DNA from: Patescibacteria group bacterium
Lineage (GTDB): Bacteria > Patescibacteriota > Minisyncoccia > JAHISW01 > Tagabacteraceae
Direction: 5' to 3'
DNA length: 17,262 bases
Assembly: GCA_018817995.1 (NCBI GenBank)
Contig: JAHISW010000081.1
Coordinates: forward strand, 1-17,262
Each line of letters opens with the position of its first letter. Position 1 is the stretch's first letter. A model generated the notes under the pieces. That model saw only the letters and a program-made list of their open reading frames with translations. It had not been told where the DNA came from and made no database searches. Both the position numbers and the translations under genes were made by a program. Below are positions 1 through 5,449 of the stretch, one piece after another.

Positions 1-66
1 ACATATAAGTATTTAATTTTTTCTAAAAAATCATTGGACTTTTTCTCAAAAAAGGAGGAATAGGTG

Positions 67-138
67 TGTGGACATTACCTAAACCCCTTGACAAAAGTAA
101 CAAAATAGTATAATATCTTGGTAGATATTGTGGACATT
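67..138 (+). repeat. Pair of direct repeats flanking the target-gene promoter
   Basis: The 10-mer TGTGGACATT occurs at 67-76 and again at 129-138, 62 bases apart. One copy lies upstream of the -35 box and the other just downstream of the likely transcription start. This arrangement would suit a pair of operator sites, but that role is inference; the repeat itself is exact. Confidence 0.5.
88..116 (+). promoter_or_regulatory. Sigma-70-type promoter for the DGR target gene
   Basis: A consensus TTGACA at 88-93 is followed by TATAAT at 109-114 (15-base spacer) or, overlapping it, TAATAT at 111-116 (17-base spacer). Transcription would begin near 122, giving a leader of about 155 bases before the ATG at 277. 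It is among the best promoter matches in the window. The first ~60 bases of the window, before it, hold no gene I can support. Confidence 0.75.
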
Positions 139-158
139 GATAAATTACTTGCAAGACA

Positions 159-210
159 TTGGTCACAGCCAAAAGGTGCTTAACTATAGGCATTTCCTGG
201 CTGTGACTAA
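159..210 (+). promoter_or_regulatory. Long stem-loop in the 5' leader of the DGR target gene
   Basis: GTCACAGCCA at 162-171 pairs perfectly with TGGCTGTGAC at 198-207. The stem extends outward to 159/210 with one G-U pair, about 13 base pairs in all. Inside, 174-179 can pair with 190-195 using G-U pairs, leaving a loop near 180-189. It lies wholly within the predicted leader and is not followed by a T tract, so it is not an intrinsic terminator. A role in translation or RNA stability is possible but unproven. I recognise no known riboswitch. Confidence 0.55.
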
Positions 211-276
211 AAGTGGTCATGGTTCCTGCTCGGATTAGAGCAAACAAAAACCTAACTTAGGGAAAGGAGAATTACC

Positions 277-912
277 ATGAGTACAGAATTTGCATCTGCA
301 AGCTATACGGCCGGGCAACTTAACGCAATGGTGAAATTGCTCAAAAAGCAGGCTGGAGAAGATGGACCTTGTCGCTTTCTCCGTGGCGAGATCACGGTCA
401 CTGAGCCGGAACACGCATGGCGCGAACAAGACGGCGTCATCTACTTCTCAGTCACCAGTGATGGCACGACCGGAGAAGAATGGATCAAGCGGCTGGAAGG
501 TAAAAACTTCCGTGTAAGCGACTACGCCAAAAGTGTATTGCGTTCCTCGGACTTCAAGCCGACCGATGGTGTCACGACTGAAATCGCTGTTCTCAAAGGA
601 ATGCTTTTCTCGGACGATGACCGGGTCACGAAGAAGATCTGTGCTGAGGCTGACAAAAGGAATCTTACGAAGCCGAATGCCGAAGTCGCTTGTCTTATTC
701 GTGAGAAATTCACAGACAAGGAGTTGGAGGCTATGGGTCGTCTCTGGGGGATCGTCGCAATGCACGAGCCCATCAAGGATTCTGATGGCGCTCCGCTCCT
801 GCTCGACGCGCACCGTGTCGGCGTTGGTCGTTGGCTCCACGCGTACTTCGGCCACCCTGACTTCAGGTGGCTCTGTGAGCACGGGTTTGCGTTCGCTGTC
901 TCGCAAGTATAG
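277..912 (+). CDS. DGR target (variable) protein with C-type-lectin-like C-terminus
   Basis: This 211-residue protein is the diversified product of the DGR. The start is supported by AAAGGAG shortly upstream of the ATG. Residues 1 to about 165 form a constant region rich in charged residues, with no signal peptide or membrane segment, so it is probably cytosolic or exported by another route. The last ~43 residues are encoded by the VR and end in GFAFAVSQV, resembling the GFRV/GFAF ends of lectin-fold DGR targets. Twelve VR codons differ from the TR, seven of them AAC (Asn) changed to Leu, His or Phe codons. The gene is visibly more GC-rich than the RT/avd region and the metabolic operon, suggesting a separate origin or strong codon selection. 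I recall similar proteins from CPR genomes, but their ligand is unknown to me. Confidence 0.9.
   Translation: MSTEFASASYTAGQLNAMVKLLKKQAGEDGPCRFLRGEITVTEPEHAWREQDGVIYFSVTSDGTTGEEWIKRLEGKNFRVSDYAKSVLRSSDFKPTDGVTTEIAVLKGMLFSDDDRVTKKICAEADKRNLTKPNAEVACLIREKFTDKELEAMGRLWGIVAMHEPIKDSDGAPLLLDAHRVGVGRWLHAYFGHPDFRWLCEHGFAFAVSQV
779..906 (+). repeat. DGR variable repeat (VR)
   Basis: These 128 bases at the 3' end of the target gene match the TR at 1241-1368 with a constant offset of 462. There are 15 substitutions, all at TR adenines: six to C, six to T and three to G. No non-adenine position differs. The last ~26 bases (from the GGGTTTGCG motif to CGCAA) are unchanged, as expected for the initiation-of-mutagenic-homing end. 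Identity stops sharply at 907 and at 777. Confidence 0.97.
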
Positions 913-955
913 CGCTCAGCGCTAAGTCACTGTGCTCTTGCACTTTGACACTTAG
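910..955 (+). other. Hairpins directly after the VR
   Basis: TAGCGC (910-915) and GCGCTA (919-924) form a perfect 6-bp stem with a 3-base loop; the target stop codon is its first three bases. A second, longer structure overlaps it: CTAAG at 922-926 pairs with CTTAG at 951-955, and GTGC (932-935) pairs with GCAC (940-943) around a TCTT loop. In the Bordetella phage DGR a hairpin or cruciform just after the VR promotes homing, so this may be the equivalent. That role is inferred from position. Confidence 0.6.
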
Positions 956-960
956 TCCTT

Positions 961-995
961 ATCCCTGGGTACCTTTGGTACACAGGGATTTTTTT
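961..995 (+). terminator. Rho-independent terminator of the DGR target gene
   Basis: ATCCCTG (961-967) pairs with CAGGGAT (983-989). After one G/A mismatch, five more pairs (969-973 with 977-981) close a TTT loop. A run of seven T follows at 989-995. It separates the target transcript from the TR. Confidence 0.88.
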
Positions 996-1010
996 GATAA
1001 AATAAAAAAT

Positions 1011-1114
1011 GGTACTAGGTGAATATGCGGACGGTTACGGCTTTCCGCTACCGAATCCAGTAATATGACAGACCTAGAATATTTCCAGCTACGGTTTGAA
1101 ATAGAGTGGTCTGT
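1011..1114 (+). other. Structured non-coding stretch between target gene and TR
   Basis: No gene is supported between 913 and 1240. The stretch contains nested inverted repeats: CTAGGT (1015-1020) with ACCTAG (1072-1077), enclosing GCGGA (1027-1031) with TCCGC (1044-1048), and ACAGACC (1068-1074) with GGTCTGT (1108-1114). The last overlaps the first, so they are alternatives. The stretch may be the 5' part of the TR RNA. I saw no convincing promoter; a TAATAT at 1174-1179 lacks a -35 partner. Confidence 0.35.
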
Positions 1115-1240
1115 ATGAGCTTTCAAAAAAGAAAATACTTGGTGTAAGGTACTGGGGTATTATAGATACCAAATAATATACAATCTCAAGATCGCCCGAC
1201 AGGGTTTCAAGAGGTGGTGGTATGGAAGGTACTTTACACA

Positions 1241-1368
1241 ATTCTGATGGCGCTCCGAACCTGCTCGACGCGAACCGTATCGACGATGGTCGTTGGCTCA
1301 ACGCGTACTACGACAACCCTGACAACAGGTGGAACTGTGAGAACGGGTTTGCGTTCGCTGTCTCGCAA
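1241..1368 (+). repeat. DGR template repeat (TR)
   Basis: This is the invariant donor for the VR at 779-906. It contains 28 adenines, of which 15 are substituted in the VR. Read in the target frame it has seven AAC codons, all changed in the VR; AAC is favoured in DGR templates because mutating its first two bases reaches many residues without giving a stop. An ATG at 1222 with a GAGGTGG upstream is in frame with the TR, but the resulting frame soon runs into antisense avd sequence, so I treat the TR as non-coding RNA. Confidence 0.96.
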
Positions 1369-1379
1369 CTCTCTTCTTT

Positions 1380-1410
1380 CTCTCCCTATTTGGGAGAGTT
1401 TTGTTTTGTT
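1380..1410 (+). terminator. Hairpin with T tract directly after the TR
   Basis: CTCTCCC (1380-1386) pairs perfectly with GGGAGAG (1392-1398) around a 5-base loop, followed by TTTTGTTTTGTT. It begins 12 bases after the TR ends. It can act as an intrinsic terminator giving a short TR RNA, or as a structured start of the spacer RNA that DGR cDNA synthesis needs. The avd stop codon on the other strand lies in the same hairpin. Confidence 0.7.
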
Positions 1411-1733
1411 ACATTTCCATACCAGCCTCCAAGCATTTTACCAATACTATCTAACTTCAGCGAGAGAGCGATATATTTTTTGTTATCTAAACTTTTAATC
1501 TCCCAAAGAACCATTAGTAAAATTTTTAATGTATCTAATTTTCGTATAGCTAGACGTATATACGATGCTTTTTCATCTTGCTTGAGAAAACTAGCAAAAG
1601 AAACTATTTCAACAACATCGATAAAATACTTATCTATTTTTTGACCCAGAGAGTGTCTATGTAATTTAGGTAAGTCTTTGTAATATGTGAACCACAACAA
1701 ATATACCTCTTTTAACCTTTGTAACACTGGCAA
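1386..1733 (-). CDS. avd: DGR accessory variability determinant (bAvd family)
   Basis: This small, helical, basic protein belongs to the Avd/S23-like four-helix-bundle family, which assembles as a pentamer and binds the DGR RT and RNA. Family features visible are the LPxL start, a 'SLGQKID' segment after the first helix, a 'KKYIALS' segment and the C-terminal 'IGKMLGGW' motif. As read the frame has no ATG: the listed start is a TTG, giving 115 residues, and a GTG follows two codons later. An ATG at 1755 would give an N-terminus MLPPPRLLPVL if the C run (plus-strand G run, 1741-1749) had eight bases instead of nine. The gene is antisense to the TR-RT spacer and divergent from the RT start by seven bases. 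Confidence 0.85.
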   Translation of the reverse strand: MPVLQRLKEVYLLWFTYYKDLPKLHRHSLGQKIDKYFIDVVEIVSFASFLKQDEKASYIRLAIRKLDTLKILLMVLWEIKSLDNKKYIALSLKLDSIGKMLGGWYGNVTKQNSPK

Positions 1734-1740
1734 AAGTCTC

Positions 1741-1749
1741 GGGGGGGGG
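1741..1749. repeat. Nine-base poly-G tract at the avd start
   Basis: Nine consecutive G (C on the avd strand) lie between an upstream ATG for avd and the conserved avd frame. One base fewer would join them. The tract is either a homopolymer sequencing error or a length-variable tract that would switch avd translation on and off. Confidence 0.6.
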
Positions 1750-1762
1750 TAGCATTAGAGGT

Positions 1763-2585
1763 ATGAGAAAAAGTTTTATTCATACCTATAATGATATCAT
1801 TTCTGTCGGAAATTTACTCGAAGGTTGGAGTAAATTTTTAAAGGGCAAACGTTTACGTAATGATGTACAGAAGTTTGAACAAAATTTAATGTTGAACATT
1901 ATTGACTTACACAATGATCTTGTTAATAAGACATATAAACATTCTAAGTATGAAGCTTTTAAAGACGGTTTGGGTTTTAAAATGTGATGTAAGGAAGTTT
2001 TTTGCCAGCATTGATCACGAGGTTTTAATTAAAATTATCAACAAGTACATTTTAGACAAACAAATTATCTGGTTGTTGTCTGTAATTATAAATAGCTTTC
2101 ATGCGAAAGAGAAAAATGTTGGCTTGCCGTTAGGAAACTTAACCTCGCAATTATTTGTGAATATTTACATGAATGAATTTGATCAATTTATGAAGCATAA
2201 AATTAAAGCAAAATATTATATACGCTATGCCGATGATTTTGTAATATTATCTCATGACAAAGGTTGGTTTGAGTCATTGTTGCCACAGATTAGGTTTTTT
2301 CTTTATGAAAAACTTAAGATAGAATTGCACCCAAAGAAAGTATCAATAGAAAGTATTGCGTCAGGGGTAGATTTTCTTGGGTGGGTTCATTTTTCCAACT
2401 ATAGGGTATTAAGAACAGTAACAAAAAGACGTATATTTCGTGGAATTCAGGATAAAAATGCAAAGCAGGAAACTGTTCAATCTTATCTTGGTTTAATAAG
2501 TCATGGTAATAGTATGAAACTAAAACAAAAAATCGAAGATTTTATTTGTAAAATTGAAACAGAGAATTCAAGCGACAATAACTAA
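1763..2585 (+). pseudogene. DGR reverse transcriptase gene, internally deleted and frameshifted
   Basis: Two frames together make a DGR RT. The first (1763-1987) gives the N-terminus, with a 'GKR' basic patch and 'NKTYKHSKYEAF', then stops. From about 1962 the other frame (+1) continues with VWVLKCDVRKFFASIDHE to 2585. Intact relatives carry some 60-70 residues between these blocks (the KPR, DRVVHHAL and SxxxRxGKGTH motifs of the fingers); all are absent. The simplest reading is a deletion of roughly 200 bases with its junction near 1961-1967, its length not a multiple of three. The 5-base AGAGG sits only one base before the ATG. Motif order and the GNLTSQ motif identify the family; loss of the fingers should abolish activity unless this is a misassembly. 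Confidence 0.88.
1902..2585 (+). CDS. Open frame holding the palm and thumb of the DGR reverse transcriptase
   Basis: This is the 3' frame of the broken RT. The ATG at 1902 is only where the frame opens; true RT sequence begins near 1962. Counting from that ATG, motif A (KCDVRKFF, Asp29) is at 27-34, the DGR signature GLPLGNLTSQ at 74-83, the catalytic YADD at 109-112, and the GVDFLGW segment at 155-161, followed by a basic thumb. Motifs A and C are intact, so the catalytic aspartates remain, but the fingers are missing. The GNLTSQ motif separates it from group II intron and retron RTs. Confidence 0.75.
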   Translation: MTYTMILLIRHINILSMKLLKTVWVLKCDVRKFFASIDHEVLIKIINKYILDKQIIWLLSVIINSFHAKEKNVGLPLGNLTSQLFVNIYMNEFDQFMKHKIKAKYYIRYADDFVILSHDKGWFESLLPQIRFFLYEKLKIELHPKKVSIESIASGVDFLGWVHFSNYRVLRTVTKRRIFRGIQDKNAKQETVQSYLGLISHGNSMKLKQKIEDFICKIETENSSDNN

Positions 2586-2730
2586 TTATGTGGGGTTACT
2601 GTGGGATGTAACTTTGTATAGTGATCAAATGTCACTTTTGTAACTTTTTAATGAAATATAGTGATTGATTAGCGTCGAGATGATGTTACAAAGATTGAAA
2701 TAGTGGTGTTTTATTGGTACGGTTATTTAT
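2586..2730. other. Intergenic stretch between the DGR and the ruvX operon
   Basis: I see no gene here. AGTGA and TCACT form a short hairpin around 2620-2636 followed by TTTTGTAACTTTTT, a possible weak terminator for the RT. The ruvX operon promoter should lie here, but no convincing -35/-10 pair was found. Confidence 0.3.
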
Positions 2731-3186
2731 ATGCGTATTTTAGGAATAGATTATGGAACAAAAAGAATTGGCCTGGCTCTTTCAGACGAAAGCGGTTCTT
2801 TCGCGTTTCCCCTCAAGGTAATTTCTCAACCATCGACTTCCGATGTCGATGGATGGAGCGGGGAGATTCGGGAAATTTGTGAGAAAAATGATGTTAGGAA
2901 GATTGTTTTGGGCAGACCGGGAGGGTATAAAGGTGACCCTTCAAAAATTTTAGAAAAAATAGAAAAATTTAAGATGGTGATTGAAAGGGAAACTGGCCGG
3001 CCCGTTGTTTATGAAAACGAAGTTTTAACTACTCAACAAGCAAGGCGTCCTGCGAAAGCAAATCAACCCCGAGGGAGAATCTCCAACTATCGAGGTTCAA
3101 CCTCCATAGTTAAAAATATTGATGCTTCCGCTGCGGCTTTGATTCTGCAATGTTATTTGGATAGATCGAGTAATATGTTAGAATAA
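2731..3186 (+). CDS. ruvX: Putative pre-16S rRNA nuclease / Holliday junction resolvase (YqgF/RuvX family)
   Basis: The family has an RNase H-like fold and matures the 5' end of 16S rRNA; some members are called Holliday junction resolvases. The N-terminus (ILGIDYGTKRIGLALSD) carries the first catalytic Asp. The 'KIVLGRP' segment (about 58-64), the 'YENEVLTTQQA' segment with a conserved acidic residue (about 95-105), and the C-terminal 'DASAAALILQCYLD' complete the family pattern. At 151 residues it is longer than the usual ~135-140. The extra length falls at two places (about residues 33-46 and 108-130) that are palindromic at the DNA level and resemble intergenic hairpins near 16.5 kb. It is first in a tight operon, five bases ahead of the glycosyltransferase. 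Confidence 0.85.
   Translation: MRILGIDYGTKRIGLALSDESGSFAFPLKVISQPSTSDVDGWSGEIREICEKNDVRKIVLGRPGGYKGDPSKILEKIEKFKMVIERETGRPVVYENEVLTTQQARRPAKANQPRGRISNYRGSTSIVKNIDASAAALILQCYLDRSSNMLE
2828..2859 (+). repeat. Palindromic segment inside ruvX (type 1)
   Basis: CCATCGAC (2830-2837) pairs with GTCGATGG (2845-2852) around a 7-base loop. Over 32 bases it matches the intergenic hairpin starting at 16541 at 22 positions, including a compensated T-A to C-G stem change. It encodes PSTSDVDG, a stretch I would not expect in YqgF proteins. Confidence 0.5.
3085..3111 (+). repeat. Palindromic segment inside ruvX (type 2)
   Basis: AACTAT (3085-3090) pairs with ATAGTT (3106-3111), and GAGGTT pairs with AACCTC around a single C. 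The 27 bases match the palindrome core at 16685-16711 at 25 of 27 positions. They fill exactly nine codons (NYRGSTSIV) and keep the ruvX frame open. Confidence 0.7.
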
Positions 3187-3191
3187 AACAT

Positions 3192-3926
3192 ATGGAAAAC
3201 AAAATTTATCTCTCAATAATTATTCCGGCCTATAACGAAGAGAAACGTATTGCCGATACGCTCGTGGACATTAGCCGTTATCTTTCCAAGCGGGATTATT
3301 CTTCTGAGATTATTGTTGTAAATGACGGCTCCAAAGATAAAACATCTCAAATTGTGTCTGAGATGAAGGGAACGATCCATAATTTAAAATTTATAGACAA
3401 CATTAAAAATCAAGGCAAGGGGGGTGTGGTAAAACAGGGAATGCTTGAGGCAACTGGAGAATATCGTCTTTTTGTTGATGCCGACAATGCTATCTCCATA
3501 AACCATTTGGATAATTTTTGGCAGTACACAAAAGAGTATGATGTAGTGATAGGTTCTATTGAAATAGAAGGCGCCCAAAAAAAAGAGAAATATGAAGGTT
3601 TTAGTAAAATTTATAGAAATGTTTTGGGCAAACTTTCCAAGTATTTAGTTAGGGCTTTGGCGGTTTGGGAAATTCATGATACTCAACGGGCGTTTAAGCT
3701 TTTTAAGGGTGAATCTGCCGAGAAAATTTTTTCTTGTCAAACAATAATGCGGTGGGGTTTTGACATAGAGGTTTTGGTGATCGCCAAAAAGTTTGGTTAC
3801 AAAATAAAAGAGTTGCCTGTGGCTTGGCTGAATCCTCCCGGCAGGGTAAATTTTATGAGTTATATAAACACACTGAAGGAACTTCTGCAGATTAAGTGGA
3901 ACATTGTTAGGGGTAAATATAAATGA
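3192..3926 (+). CDS. Family 2 glycosyltransferase, dolichyl-phosphate glucose/mannose synthase-like
   Basis: This 244-residue enzyme has a GT-A fold and probably moves a sugar from a nucleotide-sugar to a polyprenyl-phosphate at the inner face of the membrane. Seen are the N-terminal 'SIIIPAYNEE' (8-17), NDGSKD (44-49), the metal-binding DAD (96-98), 'DTQRAFK' (163-169) and 'RWGFDIEVL' (187-195), a pattern typical of the Alg5/DPM group. No C-terminal membrane helices are present, as in short DPM-type enzymes. It sits between ruvX and a GalT-like gene, one base ahead of the latter, which suggests a link to sugar-nucleotide metabolism or surface glycan synthesis. The sugar specificity cannot be read from the sequence. 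Confidence 0.88.
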   Translation: MENKIYLSIIIPAYNEEKRIADTLVDISRYLSKRDYSSEIIVVNDGSKDKTSQIVSEMKGTIHNLKFIDNIKNQGKGGVVKQGMLEATGEYRLFVDADNAISINHLDNFWQYTKEYDVVIGSIEIEGAQKKEKYEGFSKIYRNVLGKLSKYLVRALAVWEIHDTQRAFKLFKGESAEKIFSCQTIMRWGFDIEVLVIAKKFGYKIKELPVAWLNPPGRVNFMSYINTLKELLQIKWNIVRGKYK

Positions 3927-3927
3927 T

Positions 3928-4953
3928 ATGGACAAACCGGAATTTAGAAAGGACTTGGTGAGTGGAGATTGGATTCTTGTTGCTGGCGCAAAACGTGGGA
4001 AAAAACCCATTTTTCTTAAAAAAACTTCCAGTGCCGAGTTAAAACAGGGTGTAAGTAAATGTCCCTTTGAAGATCCACAAAAAAACAACCCCATTCCTCT
4101 TTTGTGGTATCCTCATCCGAAAACAGCCCCGTCCAAGGTGGAAGATTTTGATTCATGGTTTTTGCAGGTGATACCAAACAAATATCCCCTGCTTGTACAA
4201 GAAAAAACATGCCCTGTTTCCGAAAGGGATGGCGTTAAAGAGAAGCTTGTCGGTGTTGGTTATCACGAGGTTGTTGTGACCAGGGATCACTTCAAGTCTA
4301 TTGATAAGATGTCTTTGGAGGAGATACAAATGGTTTTTAAGGCCTACAAGGAGCGCTATAGGGTTTTAAGCAAAGATCCCTGTATCAAATATATTTTAGT
4401 TTTCCATAATCACGGAGAAGCTGCGGGTGCTTCTTTGTTTCATCCCCATTCTCAAATAATTGCTTTGCCTGTTGTTGACCCAGATGTTGCCAGAAGTTTG
4501 TCTGGTTCTAATGATTTTTACAAGAAGAACAAAAAGTGCGTTCATTGTGTTATGATTGAAAGTGAGGAGAAAGATGGGCTGAGAATAGTAAGTAAAAATA
4601 AACATTTTATAGTGGTGATTCCTTTTGCTCCAAGAGTTTCTTATGAGACACGCATTTATCCATTGGGACACGCTTCCAGGTTTGAAGACCTAGATAAAGA
4701 ATTGTTTCCGTATCTTGCTGAGTCAATAAAAGATGCCTTTGTTAGGCTAAACAAGGTTTTGGGTAATCCGGATTATAATTTTTTTATACACACAGCTCCC
4801 GTGAGAGATGGCGATACTGATCACTACCATTGGCACATTGAGATTTTGCCACGGGGTTTTAGGTGGGCAGGATTAGAGTTGGGCGGTGGGATAGAAGTTG
4901 TTGCTGTTTCTCCGGAAGAGGCGGCTGAAAATTTAAGGAAAGTAAAGATGTAA
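3928..4953 (+). CDS. galT: Galactose-1-phosphate uridylyltransferase-like protein (HIT superfamily)
   Basis: GalT enzymes exchange sugar-1-phosphates on UDP through a uridylyl-His intermediate. Seen are FRKDLVSGDW (6-15), VIPNKYPLL (81-89), FHNHGEAAGAS (159-169), the active-site HPHSQ (172-176, second His the nucleophile) and a second histidine-rich motif HYHWHIEILPR (299-309). The usual zinc motif CPFC is CPFE here (45-48); Cys204 and Cys207 lie in a separate CVHC. The family is about 340 residues, matching the 341 from this ATG. The ATG at 3928 is chosen over a TTG at 3904 because the latter overlaps the preceding gene; AGGGG lies about 14 bases upstream. The true substrate could be another sugar phosphate, so the symbol is provisional. 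Confidence 0.78.
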   Translation: MDKPEFRKDLVSGDWILVAGAKRGKKPIFLKKTSSAELKQGVSKCPFEDPQKNNPIPLLWYPHPKTAPSKVEDFDSWFLQVIPNKYPLLVQEKTCPVSERDGVKEKLVGVGYHEVVVTRDHFKSIDKMSLEEIQMVFKAYKERYRVLSKDPCIKYILVFHNHGEAAGASLFHPHSQIIALPVVDPDVARSLSGSNDFYKKNKKCVHCVMIESEEKDGLRIVSKNKHFIVVIPFAPRVSYETRIYPLGHASRFEDLDKELFPYLAESIKDAFVRLNKVLGNPDYNFFIHTAPVRDGDTDHYHWHIEILPRGFRWAGLELGGGIEVVAVSPEEAAENLRKVKM

Positions 4954-4962
4954 AATACCGGT

Positions 4963-5445
4963 ATGATTAAAGAATTTTTTCTAGTTTTTTTATTGAGTGC
5001 TTCACCCGTTGTTGAATTGAGAGGGGCGATTCCTTTGGGTGTCTTAGTTCTTCATATCAATCCGGCATTGGTTTTTCTTCTGTCTATTCTTGGGAATTTT
5101 TTGATTGTTCCTTTTATCCTAATTTTTTTAAAGTATTTTTCTGATTTTCTTATGCATAAATATTATTTTTTTAATAAGTTTCTGAATTATATTTTTTCCA
5201 AAACGAGAGACCACTATGCCCACAAGTTTGAAAGGTGGGAACATTGGGCGTTGTTAATCTTGGTGGCTATCCCGTTGCCTTTTACCGGCGCGTGGACGGG
5301 CGCTTTGGCTGCTTTTCTTTTTGATATTTCTTTCAAAAAATCTTTATTAATAATTTTTTTGGGGATTGTCATTGCCGGTTTTATTGTGTCTGCTTTGACT
5401 ATGGTAGGAAACGGGGCTTTTAATGGTTTTTGGGCAATAAAATAA
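4963..5445 (+). CDS. Small integral membrane protein, COG2426 / 'small multidrug export' family
   Basis: The 160-residue protein is mostly hydrophobic with about four membrane segments. The N-terminal 'SPVVELRGAIPLGV' (about 14-27) is the family signature: a conserved Pro, Glu-Leu-Arg-Gly and Pro in a re-entrant region. A second conserved block, 'PLPFTGAWTGALAAFLF' (about 104-120), resembles the paired half-repeat of this family. Despite the family name, no transport function is established, and proteins of this type resemble DedA-like membrane proteins. It lies nine bases after the GalT-like gene and four before tpiA. Confidence 0.75.
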   Translation: MIKEFFLVFLLSASPVVELRGAIPLGVLVLHINPALVFLLSILGNFLIVPFILIFLKYFSDFLMHKYYFFNKFLNYIFSKTRDHYAHKFERWEHWALLILVAIPLPFTGAWTGALAAFLFDISFKKSLLIIFLGIVIAGFIVSALTMVGNGAFNGFWAIK

Positions 5446-5449
5446 TTAT

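Larger units (their letters stand above)
277..2585 (+). other. Diversity-generating retroelement (DGR) locus
   Basis: The locus holds, in order, a target gene ending in a variable repeat, a template repeat, an accessory avd gene on the opposite strand, and a reverse transcriptase of the DGR class. The diagnostic sign is seen directly: VR (779-906) and TR (1241-1368) align without gaps over 128 bases, and all 15 differences fall on TR adenines. In known DGRs, TR RNA is copied by an error-prone RT with Avd, adenines are randomised, and the cDNA replaces the VR in the target gene. Here the avd orientation is unusual and the RT gene is broken as read, so present activity is uncertain. Identification as a DGR is near certain. 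Confidence 0.96.

Noticed and set aside
43..82. AAAGGAGGAATAGGTG as a ribosome-binding site and GTG start
   Set aside because: The frame from that GTG closes within a few codons at TAA, so no gene follows.
448..906. Long minus-strand open frame across the target gene
   Set aside because: It is a shadow of a GC-rich gene: the plus-strand frame has the ribosome-binding site, VR frame and family pattern.
1222..1644. Open frame through the TR with an ATG and a GAGGTGG upstream
   Set aside because: It continues into antisense avd sequence with no recognisable protein, and the TR is explained as DGR template RNA. The matching frame only reflects descent from the target gene.
1950..1990. Programmed ribosomal frameshift joining the two RT frames at TTTTAAAA
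   Set aside because: The needed shift is +1, no known slippery layout is present, and about 60-70 conserved residues would still be missing. A deletion explains both facts.
1763..2585. Group II intron or retron as source of the RT
   Set aside because: The GLPLGNLTSQ motif, adjacent avd and the adenine-specific TR/VR pair identify a DGR; no intron ribozyme domains or maturase region were seen.
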